Shown: positions 36,139-44,821 of the stretch, piece after piece
Layout: every line of letters starts with the position of its first letter
Position numbering within the stretch: the stretch's first letter is position 1
Source of the DNA: an uncultured bacterium
Lineage (GTDB): Bacteria > Bacillota > Clostridia > Oscillospirales > Ruminococcaceae
Reading direction: 5' to 3'
DNA: 64,000 nucleotides
NCBI GenBank assembly: GCA_905215965.1
Contig: CAJMSD010000001.1
Coordinates: 310,001 to 374,000 of the forward strand
Translations under genes and position numbers: made by a program
The notes under the pieces: generated by a model
The model's database searches: none
Seen by the model: only the letters and a program-made list of their open reading frames with translations
Told to the model about the DNA's origin: nothing

Positions 36139-36789
36139 ATGACTTATAAGGAAAGCTTTATTAAATTTATGGTTGACTGCGGCGTGCTTACGTTCGGAGA
36201 ATTCACTCTCAAGAGCGGCAGAAAAGCTCCGTACTTTATTAACTGCGGAAATTATAAAACAGGAGCTCAGCTTGCTAAGCTCGGCGAATATTATGCCGAG
36301 TGCATTCACGAGAACAATATACCTGTAGAAACTCTTTTCGGCCCTGCGTATAAGGGAATTCCGCTTGCGGTATCGGCAGTTGTTGCGCTCAGCAATAAAT
36401 TCGGCATCGATGTTTCTTACTGCTTTGACAGAAAGGAAGCTAAGGATCACGGCGAGGGCGGTATGTTTGTAGGAAAAACTCTTACGGACGGCGAAAAGGT
36501 CGTTATTATCGACGATGTTATGACCTCGGGAAAGGCTCTCCGCGAGTCCATGCCGAAGCTTAAGAGCGCCGCCGACGTCAACGTTACCGGTATGGTCATT
36601 ACGGTTGACCGTATGGAAAAGGGTACGGGAGAATTATCTGCCGTTCAGGAGGTAAAGCGCGACTTCGGAGTTACCGTTTATCCTATCGTAACAATGGAGG
36701 ATATCATCGACGCTATAAGAAACGGAATAGTGCCCGGTATGGAATATCTCGATAAAATGCTTGAATATCGTAATACCTACGGTGTCTGA
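36139..36789 (+). CDS. pyrE: Orotate phosphoribosyltransferase PyrE
   Basis: A 216-residue type I phosphoribosyltransferase converting orotate and PRPP to OMP. It has FTLKSGRKAPYFIN, the GPAYKGIPLA block, RKEAKDHGEGG and the PRPP loop VVIIDDVMTSGKA. ATG 36139 follows GGAGG by 8 bases; an in-frame ATG at 36103 lacks a ribosome site and adds non-conserved residues. It heads a tight four-gene run, with the deacetylase starting 3 bases after its stop. Confidence 0.94.
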   Translation: MTYKESFIKFMVDCGVLTFGEFTLKSGRKAPYFINCGNYKTGAQLAKLGEYYAECIHENNIPVETLFGPAYKGIPLAVSAVVALSNKFGIDVSYCFDRKEAKDHGEGGMFVGKTLTDGEKVVIIDDVMTSGKALRESMPKLKSAADVNVTGMVITVDRMEKGTGELSAVQEVKRDFGVTVYPIVTMEDIIDAIRNGIVPGMEYLDKMLEYRNTYGV

Positions 36790-36792
36790 TAT

Positions 36793-37488
36793 ATGTGGAA
36801 CGGAAAGAATAAATCGGTCACATTCAACTTCGACGACGGTATAAGTCAGGATATCCGTCTTGTCGGGATATTCAATAAATACGGACTGAAATGCACATTT
36901 AATCTTAACAGCGGTATAATGAACGAAAGCGGCAGCTTTGATATCGGCAGCGTCAAGGTCAGGAGAATGAGTGAAAGCGGGCTTGCCGAGCTGTATAAGG
37001 GACATGAAGCCGCCGTGCATACACTTACTCACCACGATCTGCTCCAGCTCGATGATGCTTCCGTGCGCTCCGAGATAATCGGAGATAAGGAGAGGCTTGA
37101 AAGCATTTTTGGATATGAGATCTGCGGTATGGCTTATCCCTATGGAACTTTCGATGAGCGGATTATCAATATCGCTCGTGCTTGCGGAATTAAATATTCA
37201 AGGACGGTCTGCGATACCCATTCGTTTGATGTTCCCGAGGAGCTTATGAAATTGGGAGCGTCATGCCATCATGGCTACGACGGTGTTTTCAGTCTTATCG
37301 ACGAATTTCTTGAATATAGCGGCGAAGCTCCGGCAGTTCTGAATATATGGGGTCACAGCTATGAATTTGAACGTGACGGCTCGTGGGAACGCTTTGAAGA
37401 GATATGCCGCCGTGTTTCGCGCCGCAAAGACGTTTTTTACGGAACCAACAAAGAGGTATATCTCTCGGGAACGTCAAATGAAGCATAA
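36793..37488 (+). CDS. Polysaccharide deacetylase (NodB-like), no signal peptide
   Basis: A 231-residue carbohydrate esterase 4 type protein. The NodB motifs are TFNFDDG (catalytic and metal Asp) and HTLTHHDLLQL (H-x3-H metal ligands), followed by AYPYGTFDERI. The family removes N-acetyl groups from peptidoglycan, chitin or related sugars. No signal peptide or membrane anchor is visible, so it may act on a cytoplasmic substrate. The stop overlaps the vanZ-like start by 11 bases. Confidence 0.85.
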   Translation: MWNGKNKSVTFNFDDGISQDIRLVGIFNKYGLKCTFNLNSGIMNESGSFDIGSVKVRRMSESGLAELYKGHEAAVHTLTHHDLLQLDDASVRSEIIGDKERLESIFGYEICGMAYPYGTFDERIINIARACGIKYSRTVCDTHSFDVPEELMKLGASCHHGYDGVFSLIDEFLEYSGEAPAVLNIWGHSYEFERDGSWERFEEICRRVSRRKDVFYGTNKEVYLSGTSNEA

Positions 37489-37957
37489 AAGCAGTAAAAT
37501 AATAATTACCCTTTTTGTGATCTATGCCGCCGTAATGCTATGGCTGCTTTTCTTTCAGCGTACAGGACGGAATATCGATACGAATTATGCCGATCATCTT
37601 AAAAACGCAATTAATATTGTTCCGTTCAGGACTATCTCGGCTTACTGGAGAGAAGCTTCCGAATCCGGTTCGTTCTGGGCAGTAAAGAATCTTGCCGGAA
37701 ATATTGTTCTTTTTATTCCGGCAGGAGTGTTTCTTCCGTGCCTGTGGAAAAAGCAGAGAAAATTCTCGGCATTTATTCTTACGGTCACAGCGTTGATCAT
37801 GTGTGTGGAGTTGATCCAACTGTTCACCATGCTTGGAAGCTGCGACGTGGACGATCTGATCTTCAACGTGTTCGGTGCATCGCTCGGATATGCCGTTTGG
37901 AGATCGATAATTGCAAAATTTTTGTTTAGGAACACCAAAATTGGAGGAAGATTATGA
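37478..37957 (+). CDS. VanZ-family membrane protein
   Basis: A 159-residue membrane protein with about four hydrophobic segments and the VanZ pattern: INIVPFRTI, NLAGNIVLFIPAGVFLPCLW, VELIQLFTMLGSCDVDDLIFNVFGASLGY. VanZ-like proteins are linked to low-level lipoglycopeptide tolerance in some systems, but most have no known function. ATG 37478 lies inside the end of the deacetylase gene; the larger frame beginning at 37361 is mostly overlap and is unlikely. Its stop overlaps the next gene as ATGA. Confidence 0.85.
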   Translation: MKHKSSKIIITLFVIYAAVMLWLLFFQRTGRNIDTNYADHLKNAINIVPFRTISAYWREASESGSFWAVKNLAGNIVLFIPAGVFLPCLWKKQRKFSAFILTVTALIMCVELIQLFTMLGSCDVDDLIFNVFGASLGYAVWRSIIAKFLFRNTKIGGRL

Positions 37958-38766
37958 ATTCTGAAATTTATGATAAGTATGAGATCATAGACGCTCATGC
38001 GCACATTTTTCCGAAGAAGATCGCGAAAAATGCAACGGACAATATCGGACATTTTTACGATTTGGATATGAACAGCTGCGGACTAAGCGAAAAGCTTATT
38101 GAAAGCGGCAGTAAAATAGGAGTTTCGCGTTATCTTGTGTGTTCCACAGCCACAACGCCTCACCAGATAAGCTCGATAAATAAGTTTATTGCGGAGGAAT
38201 GCGCGGAGCACGAATGCTTTTACGGCTTCGGTACTGTTCACCCTGATTCTGAAAATATTGACGCCGATATCGAGCAGATAGTTTCGCTTGGTTTGCATGG
38301 AGTAAAAATCCATCCGGATTTTCAGCTCTTTAATGTTGACGACAGAAAGGCTTATCCGATTTATGAGCAGATCGAAGGAAAGCTGCCTATCCTGATACAT
38401 TGCGGAGATTCGCGTTATGATTATTCCGCACCGAAGCGTGTTGCAAATGTTCACCGAGATTTTCCAAAGCTCAGGATAATGGCAGCTCACCTTGGCGGAT
38501 ATCAGAGTTGGGACGAAGCGGTGGAATGTCTCACAGGTCTTGAAAATGTAAACTTTGACGTCAGCAGCTCGCTTAGTTTTCTGACTAAGGAGCGTGCGGC
38601 GGAGATAATCCGCAATTACGGTGTTGAGAAATGCTTTTTCGGCTCGGATTTCCCGATGTGGAGCCATGAGGATGAGCTTGAAAGATTCCTTGCTCTGGGA
38701 CTTACCGAAGATGAAAACAGGCGGATCCTTGCGGATAATTTCAAGGAATACATGAATATTAAATAA
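37954..38766 (+). CDS. Amidohydrolase-superfamily metal-dependent hydrolase
   Basis: A 270-residue TIM-barrel hydrolase of the amidohydrolase_2 group. Metal-site motifs: IDAHAHIFP (HxH), GVKIHPDFQ, ILIHCGDS, IMAAHLGG and FFGSDFPMW (catalytic Asp). The substrate is unknown; relatives include decarboxylases and lactonases. It is translationally coupled to the vanZ-like gene and is the last gene of the pyrE run. Confidence 0.85.
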   Translation: MNSEIYDKYEIIDAHAHIFPKKIAKNATDNIGHFYDLDMNSCGLSEKLIESGSKIGVSRYLVCSTATTPHQISSINKFIAEECAEHECFYGFGTVHPDSENIDADIEQIVSLGLHGVKIHPDFQLFNVDDRKAYPIYEQIEGKLPILIHCGDSRYDYSAPKRVANVHRDFPKLRIMAAHLGGYQSWDEAVECLTGLENVNFDVSSSLSFLTKERAAEIIRNYGVEKCFFGSDFPMWSHEDELERFLALGLTEDENRRILADNFKEYMNIK

Positions 38767-38770
38767 TGAT

Positions 38771-38806
38771 AAAACGACAGTCTGAAAAGACTGTCGTTTT
38801 TGTGTT
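38771..38806. terminator. Bidirectional terminator between the amidohydrolase gene and pnp
   Basis: A perfect 13-bp stem (AAAACGACAGTCT 38771-38783, GAAA loop, AGACTGTCGTTTT 38788-38800) with A-run on one side and T-run on the other, so it can stop both converging transcripts. Confidence 0.9.
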
Positions 38807-38826
38807 TTATTTAGTTTTCGGTAAGC

Positions 38827-40944
38827 TTACTGATTATTTCTTTTTGCCTCGATATCGGCAAGAGCGTCTTTTCTTGAAAGGTTGATTCTGCCCTGTCTGT
38901 CAATCTCCGTTACCTTGACAACGATCTCATCGCCGATGGAAACAATATCCTCTACCTTTTCAACTCTTGATTTGTCAAGCTTTGAAATATGAACGAGACC
39001 GTCCATTCCCGGAACGATTTCAACAAATGCGCCAAAGTCCATAAGTCTTACGACCTTACCTCTGTAGATAGCTCCTACTTCAGGACCGTTTGCGATAGTT
39101 TCAACGATCTGAAGAGCCTTCTTGGAATTATCGGCGTCGATACCGCTGATAAATACGCTTCCGTCGTCGTCAATGTCGATCTTAACGTCGCAGTCAGCGG
39201 AGATCTTCTGTATAACCTTTCCGCCCTGACCGATAACCTCGCGGATCTTATCAACAGGAACCTTAGTCTGGAGCATTTTAGGAGCGTACTTATTAACTGT
39301 AGCCCTTGGCTCGGGAATAGCTTTAAGCATGATCTCGTCAAGAATATAGAGACGAGCCTTTCTTGTCTTTTCGAAAGCTTCCTTAATGATCGCGGGAGTA
39401 AGTCCGTCAACCTTGATATCTACCTGAATAGCTGTAATACCCTTATGAGTACCGCCTACCTTGAAGTCCATGTCGCCGAAGAAGTCCTCAAGCCCCTGAA
39501 TATCGACCATTGTCATGAATTCGTCGCTGTCGGGCAGGGTAATAAGACCGCATGAAATACCTGCAACGGGAGCTTTGATAGGAACTCCTGCGTCCATAAG
39601 AGCGAGAGTGGATCCGCAGATCGAGCCCTGCGATGTTGAACCGTTGGAGGAAAGAACCTCTGAAACGAGACGCATGGCATAAGGGAATTCCTCAACAGGA
39701 GGAATAACCGGAGCAAGAGCTCTTTCGGCAAGCGCGCCGTGACCGATCTCACGTCGTCCCGGACCTCTGCTCGGCTTTGTTTCGCCAACCGAATATGACG
39801 GGAAGTTGTACTGATGCATATAACGCTTTGAATCTTCTTCGTCAAGACCGTCGATTCTCTGAGCGTCGCTTACAGGGCCGAGAGTTGCGATAGTGAGAAC
39901 CTGCGTCTGACCTCTTGTAAAGAGACCCGAACCGTGAACTCTCGGAAGAACGCCAACTTCGGCCGCAAGAGGACGGATCTCGTCGATACCTCTGCCGTCA
40001 ACACGTTTTCCCTCGTAGAGCCAAGAACGTACTATCTTCTTCTGGAGCTTGTATACGCACTCGTCGATCATAGCGGTCTGTTCAGGATATACTTCGTCAA
40101 ATTTAGCGTGGATATCGTCCACGATAGGCGCAAGTCTTGCATCGCGGACTGTTTTATCGTTTGTATCGAGGGCAACCTTAACGCGGTCGGCAGCAAAAGC
40201 CTCGATAGCGTCGAACATATCGTGATCGACTTCCTGAGATTCAAAGGTAAACTTCGGCTTGCCGATCTGAGCCTTAATGTCGTTGATGAAAGCGACCATT
40301 TTCTTGATCTCCTCATGACCCTTGAGGATAGCTTCGAGCATAGTATCCTCGGGAACTTCGTTAGCTCCTGCCTCAATCATGACGATCTTTTCCATTGTAC
40401 CTGCAACAGTGAGCGTGAGATCTGTTTTAGCTCTCTGCTCCAGAGTAGGATTGAGGACGATCTCTCCGTCTACAAGACCTACATTGATGCCTGCGATAGG
40501 GCCGTTCCAAGGAATATCCGAAATAGAAATAGCAATTGAAGTAGCGATCATTCCTGCGATCTCGGGCGAGTTGTCCGGCTCAACGGCAAGAACGGTCATG
40601 ACTACGGAAACATCGTTTCTCATATCCTTTGGGAAGAGCGGACGGATAGGTCTGTCAACGCATCTTGAAGTGAGTATGGCTTTTTCCGACGGCTTGCCCT
40701 CGCGCTTTGTAAACGAGCCGGGGATCTTTCCTACAGAGTAGAGTCTTTCCTCATAATCCACGGAAAGCGGGAAGAAATCGATTCCCTCTCTTGGCTTTGC
40801 GCTTGCGGTAACGTTAGCCATAACGACTGTTTCGCCGTATCTGACCCAGCAAGAGCCGTTGGCAAGACCGCAGGTCTTACCTGTTTCTACGACAAGCTTT
40901 CTGCCTGCATAGGTAGTTTCAAAAGTTCTGTAATTTTCAAACAT
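38827..40944 (-). CDS. pnp: Polyribonucleotide nucleotidyltransferase (PNPase)
   Basis: A 705-residue phosphorolytic 3'-5' exoribonuclease. Domains in order: first RNase PH domain, helical linker, second RNase PH domain (GRREIGHGALAERAL), KH domain (REVIGQGGKVIQKISADCDVKIDI), S1 domain (IYRGKVVRLMDFGAFVEIVPGMDGLVHISKL). Length and domain order are standard. It lies downstream of rpsO as in many bacteria, but behind a terminator and its own structured leader. GGAGG precedes the ATG. Confidence 0.97.
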   Translation of the reverse strand: MFENYRTFETTYAGRKLVVETGKTCGLANGSCWVRYGETVVMANVTASAKPREGIDFFPLSVDYEERLYSVGKIPGSFTKREGKPSEKAILTSRCVDRPIRPLFPKDMRNDVSVVMTVLAVEPDNSPEIAGMIATSIAISISDIPWNGPIAGINVGLVDGEIVLNPTLEQRAKTDLTLTVAGTMEKIVMIEAGANEVPEDTMLEAILKGHEEIKKMVAFINDIKAQIGKPKFTFESQEVDHDMFDAIEAFAADRVKVALDTNDKTVRDARLAPIVDDIHAKFDEVYPEQTAMIDECVYKLQKKIVRSWLYEGKRVDGRGIDEIRPLAAEVGVLPRVHGSGLFTRGQTQVLTIATLGPVSDAQRIDGLDEEDSKRYMHQYNFPSYSVGETKPSRGPGRREIGHGALAERALAPVIPPVEEFPYAMRLVSEVLSSNGSTSQGSICGSTLALMDAGVPIKAPVAGISCGLITLPDSDEFMTMVDIQGLEDFFGDMDFKVGGTHKGITAIQVDIKVDGLTPAIIKEAFEKTRKARLYILDEIMLKAIPEPRATVNKYAPKMLQTKVPVDKIREVIGQGGKVIQKISADCDVKIDIDDDGSVFISGIDADNSKKALQIVETIANGPEVGAIYRGKVVRLMDFGAFVEIVPGMDGLVHISKLDKSRVEKVEDIVSIGDEIVVKVTEIDRQGRINLSRKDALADIEAKRNNQ

Positions 40945-40969
40945 AAAAATAATGCCTCCTGTATTTTAT

Positions 40970-41036
40970 CGGCTTTAGCAATAAACTCTGATACAGTTTT
41001 TAGCTGAATTGTATCACAGCTTAATGCTAAAAGCCG
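40970..41036 (-). promoter_or_regulatory. Long hairpin in the pnp leader
   Basis: About 25 bases before the pnp start the leader can fold into a long irregular hairpin. The outer arms are CGGCTTTAGCA (40970-40980 on plus) and TGCTAAAAGCCG (41025-41036), with one bulge; the inner 7-bp stem is TGATACA/TGTATCA (40989-40995/41010-41016). In Escherichia coli a leader stem-loop cut by RNase III is the target of PNPase autoregulation; this may be an analogue. Confidence 0.55.
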
Positions 41037-41129
41037 TTTTCGATAAGAATCCGATAATGAATTCGGAACAAATTTTTTAGACGTCACTGGTCGAGTTTAT
41101 AATTCCGCGAGACTCTGACCGCAGACCGC

Positions 41130-41180
41130 GCGGAAAAATAAAGACATAAAGGCAGAGGGGTACAGCGACCCGTCTGCCTT
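41130..41180 (-). terminator. Terminator between rpsO and pnp
   Basis: Arms AAGGCAGAGGGGT (41149-41161) and ACCCGTCTGCCTT (41168-41180) pair over 13 positions with one mismatch. On the minus strand a T-rich run follows. It makes rpsO partly independent of pnp. Confidence 0.8.
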
Positions 41181-41190
41181 GAATCCGAAA

Positions 41191-41457
41191 TTACTTACGG
41201 AGACCGAGCTTTTCAATAGTAGCACGGTATCTGTTGATGTCCTTTTTCTTGAGATATGCAAGAAGGTTACGTCTGTGACCTACCATCTTGAGCAGACCTC
41301 TTCTTGAGTGATGATCGTTCTTGTGGATCTTAAGATGAGCTGTAAGATCGTTGATTCTTCTTGTAAGGATAGCGATCTGAACCTCAGGAGATCCCGTATC
41401 GTTTTCGTGGGTCTTGTTAGCCTCGATAACGGCTGTTTTTTCTTCTTTCAATAACAT
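41191..41457 (-). CDS. rpsO: 30S ribosomal protein S15
   Basis: An 88-residue S15 protein with the typical LKEEKTAVIEANKTHENDTGSPEVQIAILTRRI start, DHHSRRGLLKMVGHRRNLLAYLKKKD core and the final basic helix. S15 binds 16S rRNA helices 20-22 and nucleates platform assembly. Its leader of about 175 bases is unusually long and S15 commonly represses its own translation. Confidence 0.98.
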   Translation of the reverse strand: MLLKEEKTAVIEANKTHENDTGSPEVQIAILTRRINDLTAHLKIHKNDHHSRRGLLKMVGHRRNLLAYLKKKDINRYRATIEKLGLRK

Positions 41458-41670
41458 TGTGAAGCACCTCTGTAAAAATATATTCCGCTAACATAGACAG
41501 GGTGAATAGGTCTGGAGCGTTCCGGCATAAAAAATCCGCGCATATTTTCAGAAAACAAACGAATGAAAAGCTGCGCACAAGTTATGCGGAAACAGGTTCG
41601 CGACACGAGGTCAAGCCCATATCCAAGTACACGGTGAATTTATTATATCATACTTTTTTTATTATGTAAA
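41458..41670 (-). promoter_or_regulatory. rpsO promoter and long leader
   Basis: On the minus strand TTTACA (41665-41670), 17-bp spacer, TATAAT (41642-41647) with an upstream TG. The transcript would start near 41634, giving a leader of about 175 bases with several GC-rich short complementary segments (for example GCGC/GTGCGC near 41543-41573). It is a candidate S15 autoregulatory element, but I cannot match it to a described S15 motif. The rest of the gap to 41839 holds the divergent rpe promoter. Confidence 0.6.
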
Positions 41671-41749
41671 GAGTTTTTTCGAAAATTTCAGGAAAATATT
41701 TCAATTCCCTTAAACTGAAAAAAGTTTCAGAAAAATTCCCCTAAGTATA

Positions 41750-41778
41750 TTGACGGTTGAAAATAAATATTATATAAT
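41750..41778 (+). promoter_or_regulatory. Promoter of the rpe-rnf-like operon
   Basis: TTGACG (41750-41755), 17-bp spacer, TATAAT (41773-41778). It serves rpe and probably the three coupled membrane genes behind it. Confidence 0.82.
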
Positions 41779-41839
41779 AAATATGTATGAGATTACAATG
41801 ATGTAATTTGCGGAAGAAGAAAATGGAAGAAGTGATTAG

Positions 41840-42493
41840 TTGAAAAATTTGATTTCCGCTTCAATTTTGAACTCTGATCTGCTTGAACTTGGAAACGTTA
41901 TCAGGCGCATTGAAAAAAATAAAATAGATATGCTGCATTTTGACGTTATGGACGGCGTATTTGTCAATAATATATCGTACGGTATACCAATCCTCAGCGC
42001 TATAAGAAAAGCGACTGATCTTGTTCTTGATGTGCATCTTATGATAACCGAGCCGCATCGGTACGTCAAAGCGTTTGCGGAAGCCGGCGCGGATATTATT
42101 TGCTTTCACGCCGAAGCCGAAAGCGATATAAAGGGAACTGTACAGGATATAAGATCGCGCGGCATTCGTGCGGCTCTTGCCGTAAAGCCTGCGACGCCCG
42201 TTGAAAGTATATTTGAATATCTGCCGTATGTCGATATGGTACTTGTCATGACGGTCGAGCCGGGTTTCGGAGGTCAGAGCTTTATTCCCGAAACTGTAGA
42301 AAAAATACGCGCAGTCCGTGAATACTCCGAAAAGCTCGGTATTGACATGAATATTCAAGTGGACGGAGGAATAAATTCCGAAACTGCCGCAATATGCCGA
42401 AATGCGGGCGCAAACGTGCTTGTTTCGGGAAGCTTCCTTTTTAACTCGAAGGATATGGCTGCCTGTGCAAAAGAGATGAAAGGCGAAATATAA
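41840..42493 (+). CDS. rpe: Ribulose-phosphate 3-epimerase
   Basis: A 217-residue TIM-barrel epimerase of the pentose phosphate pathway interconverting ribulose-5-phosphate and xylulose-5-phosphate. Motifs: ISASILNSDLLELG, LHFDVMDGVFVNNISYG, DVHLMITEPHRYV, MTVEPGFGGQSFIPE and VDGGINSETA. The start appears to be TTG 41840 behind GGAAGAAG; no in-frame ATG gives the full N-terminus. Its stop overlaps the next start as TAATG, so the membrane genes are coupled to it. Confidence 0.95.
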   Translation: MKNLISASILNSDLLELGNVIRRIEKNKIDMLHFDVMDGVFVNNISYGIPILSAIRKATDLVLDVHLMITEPHRYVKAFAEAGADIICFHAEAESDIKGTVQDIRSRGIRAALAVKPATPVESIFEYLPYVDMVLVMTVEPGFGGQSFIPETVEKIRAVREYSEKLGIDMNIQVDGGINSETAAICRNAGANVLVSGSFLFNSKDMAACAKEMKGEI

Positions 42494-43626
42494 TGCGGAA
42501 AAGGAAAAAATCCGAGCGCCTTGTGTGGATAGACATAATGCTTACGCTGGCGGCATTGGAGACGATGGCATATTTTTATTACGGAGTTCGTATCCTTGTT
42601 CTTGCCGGCGTATGTATTGCCGTTTCTCTTGCTGCGGAGCTTATTTCGTTCAGGCTCATGCATAGAACTTTTACGGCAGACGACCTTACCTGCACCTCAG
42701 ACGCTCTTATAACGGCGCTGATGATGCCTGCCGTTATTGAATACAAAATACCTGCAATAGCGTGCGTTTTTGCGGTCATAGCTGCGAAAAATATCTTCGG
42801 CGGACGCATAAACATGATTTTCTCGCCTGCCGCCGCCGCGTACCTTTTTATTCTGACTTCGTGGAAAGACGAACTGCTTTCTTACAGCCTGCCCTATGAT
42901 AAGCTCGGCATTTTTGAGAAAGCGTCGGGACTTGTAAATTCCGCATCATACACGTATAATCATACGGGAGCGTTCGATCAGAGCAATTTTGAGCTTCTTA
43001 TGGGCTATTTCAGCGGCCCGGTCGGAGCTGTCAGCATTCTTTTGCTTGCGGTCTCGGCTGTTATACTGCTCCTGCGCAGGGATATTTCCTGCGGAGCTTT
43101 TATCGGAACGCTTCTCGGAACGTGCTTTATGGCATATTTTTGCCCGATCTCCGGCAGCGGATTCACCTCGGTAAAGTATACTCTCGCTACGAATATGATC
43201 CTTTTTGCGGCGATATATATCGTATCCGACAGGCGTATTGCTCCGGAACGTAATTATTATGCGTTTTTTTACGGATTTTTCATAGCGATCTCATCATACG
43301 TTGTGACGCTTACAACGGGTAAAGAAAATGTTATCGTGATAATGTCGGTGCTCTTTACTCCCGTTTCACTTGGATTTAAAAATTTACAAAAGCGCATTGA
43401 TAAGGAGATAGCTTTGGAAAAAGAGACTGCGGCTCGGTCTGCCGATATTACGGACTCCGCAGCCGAAACGATTGAAAATATTACCGCCGAAGAAGCGGAG
43501 CTTTCTGAAGAACCCGACGGAGATCCCGAAGCTCCTTCGGACGATATCTCCGACGCTGACGATACCGTAAATGACGCGGAAGAGGAAAATGACAAGGAGG
43601 CTGAGAGTAATGAAAAAACGCAATAA
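42493..43626 (+). CDS. Rnf/Nqr-like membrane subunit D (RnfD/NqrB family)
   Basis: A 377-residue membrane protein, about nine hydrophobic segments in residues 10-295, then an 80-residue acidic cytoplasmic tail. Family features: the early membrane helices, the KNIFGGRINMIFSPAAAAYLFI block (RnfD has FGG-NPFNPA here) and the GSGFTSVKYTL segment. In RnfD and NqrB an SGAT-type Thr carries covalent FMN; I find no SGAT motif. The acidic tail is not part of the usual family. It is followed by RnfE- and RnfA-like genes with overlaps; RnfB, RnfC and RnfG are absent from the window. Function uncertain; see findings. Confidence 0.75.
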   Translation: MRKRKKSERLVWIDIMLTLAALETMAYFYYGVRILVLAGVCIAVSLAAELISFRLMHRTFTADDLTCTSDALITALMMPAVIEYKIPAIACVFAVIAAKNIFGGRINMIFSPAAAAYLFILTSWKDELLSYSLPYDKLGIFEKASGLVNSASYTYNHTGAFDQSNFELLMGYFSGPVGAVSILLLAVSAVILLLRRDISCGAFIGTLLGTCFMAYFCPISGSGFTSVKYTLATNMILFAAIYIVSDRRIAPERNYYAFFYGFFIAISSYVVTLTTGKENVIVIMSVLFTPVSLGFKNLQKRIDKEIALEKETAARSADITDSAAETIENITAEEAELSEEPDGDPEAPSDDISDADDTVNDAEEENDKEAESNEKTQ

Positions 43627-44242
43627 TCCTCTTTTAGCAGGACTTCTTGAAGAAAATACGGTGCTTTCGGGATTCATGGTCATTTCTCCTGTCATAGTCT
43701 GCGGAGATACGCTTCAGAACGCGCTTGCGCTTATTTACGCTTTCTCGCTGATAACATTTTTTTCGGTCATGATATCTTCATTTGTGCCGAAAAAACTGCC
43801 GTATACATTGAAGGTAATAATCTACGCTTTGATCTCCTCAGCGGCTTATATTCCGGTTAAGCTGCTTGCGGAGCTGATCTATCCCGGTTCGATAAAACGG
43901 ATCGGCATCTATTATGTTTTACTTGCGGTCAATTCGCTTATTGTATTTCAGACAGAAGCCAAATTTTTCCGTATGAAGCGTTTGGATATGACGTTCTCGC
44001 TGGTATATCATATTCTCGGATTTGACGCCGTCATGCTGATCACAGGTTTTATCAGGGAGCTTATCGCATACGGAACTATAAACGGAAAAATGGCGGATAT
44101 GGATACTCTGATAAGCGGAGCGGCACAGCCGTTCGGAGGATTTATCTTCCTTGGCCTGCTGTGCGGCTTGTACAGAAAGATATGTCTGTCCGCAAGAAAA
44201 AACGATGATTTGCTGAGAGGTGACGCAGATGTTCCTGATTAA
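43610..44242 (+). CDS. Rnf/Nqr-like membrane subunit E (RnfE/NqrD family)
   Basis: A 210-residue, six-helix membrane protein. It keeps the RnfE layout: NPLLAGLLEENTVLSG start, KLPYTLKVIIYALISSAAYIPVKLL, IGIYYVLLAVNSLIV and a final DAVMLITGFIRELIAYGTING. The family cysteines near positions 26 and 110, which with two in RnfA hold an iron-sulfur centre inside the membrane, are Ser26 and Ser109 here. ATG 43610 follows AAGGAGG and overlaps the previous gene by 17 bases. An upstream in-frame start at 43571 is less likely. Confidence 0.75.
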   Translation: MKKRNNPLLAGLLEENTVLSGFMVISPVIVCGDTLQNALALIYAFSLITFFSVMISSFVPKKLPYTLKVIIYALISSAAYIPVKLLAELIYPGSIKRIGIYYVLLAVNSLIVFQTEAKFFRMKRLDMTFSLVYHILGFDAVMLITGFIRELIAYGTINGKMADMDTLISGAAQPFGGFIFLGLLCGLYRKICLSARKNDDLLRGDADVPD

Positions 44243-44789
44243 CGACTTTATTGCGCTTCTCGCGTCGAATCTTATCCTTATTCAGGCATTGGGGATCAGT
44301 ACGATCTTTATTGCGGCGCAGAATAAAAAAAATCTTATAGGTACGGCGTCGGTAATAACCGTTTTTACTACGGTCGGATCGATGGCTGCATTTGGGATAA
44401 ATAAGCTCCTCGGCGAAAAATATACTGATTTTACATTGATATTTTATACTCTTGCAGTGGGTATAATATATATACTTCTTCTTGGAGCATTCTGGCTGAT
44501 AGGAAGAGAGTCTTTCGAAAAAACAAGAAAATATGTCCATATATCGGCGTTTAACTGCGCTGTTATGGGAACGCTGTTTACTATCGGCGGAAGAGCCGAT
44601 GCGGTTTCGTTTACAGATTACCTGTACCTCGGCTTTGAGGCAGGTATCGGTTTTATTATTGCGGCTATTATTCTTACAGCCGCCTACAGAAAGTTAAATT
44701 CATCTAAGGTCCCGCAATCGTTCAGAGGATTTCCTGCTATGCTTGTGTATCTTGGAATTATTTCAATGGCTGTTTATTCGCTGAAATAG
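44229..44789 (+). CDS. Rnf/Nqr-like membrane subunit A (RnfA/NqrE family)
   Basis: A 186-residue, six-helix membrane protein with the inverted topology related to RnfE. It retains HISAFNCAVMGTLF (RnfA: TTNCAVLG) and VPQSFRGFPAMLVYLGIISMAVYSL (RnfA: VP-FRG-P). Of the two family cysteines, the first is Ser24 and only Cys110 remains. ATG 44229 follows GAGAGG; it overlaps the RnfE-like gene by 14 bases. The three subunits D-E-A would form the membrane core of an Rnf/Nqr-type assembly. Confidence 0.75.
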   Translation: MFLINDFIALLASNLILIQALGISTIFIAAQNKKNLIGTASVITVFTTVGSMAAFGINKLLGEKYTDFTLIFYTLAVGIIYILLLGAFWLIGRESFEKTRKYVHISAFNCAVMGTLFTIGGRADAVSFTDYLYLGFEAGIGFIIAAIILTAAYRKLNSSKVPQSFRGFPAMLVYLGIISMAVYSLK

Positions 44790-44821
44790 AGATAAGCGAA
44801 AACGGCGCTTAGGAGAAAAAA

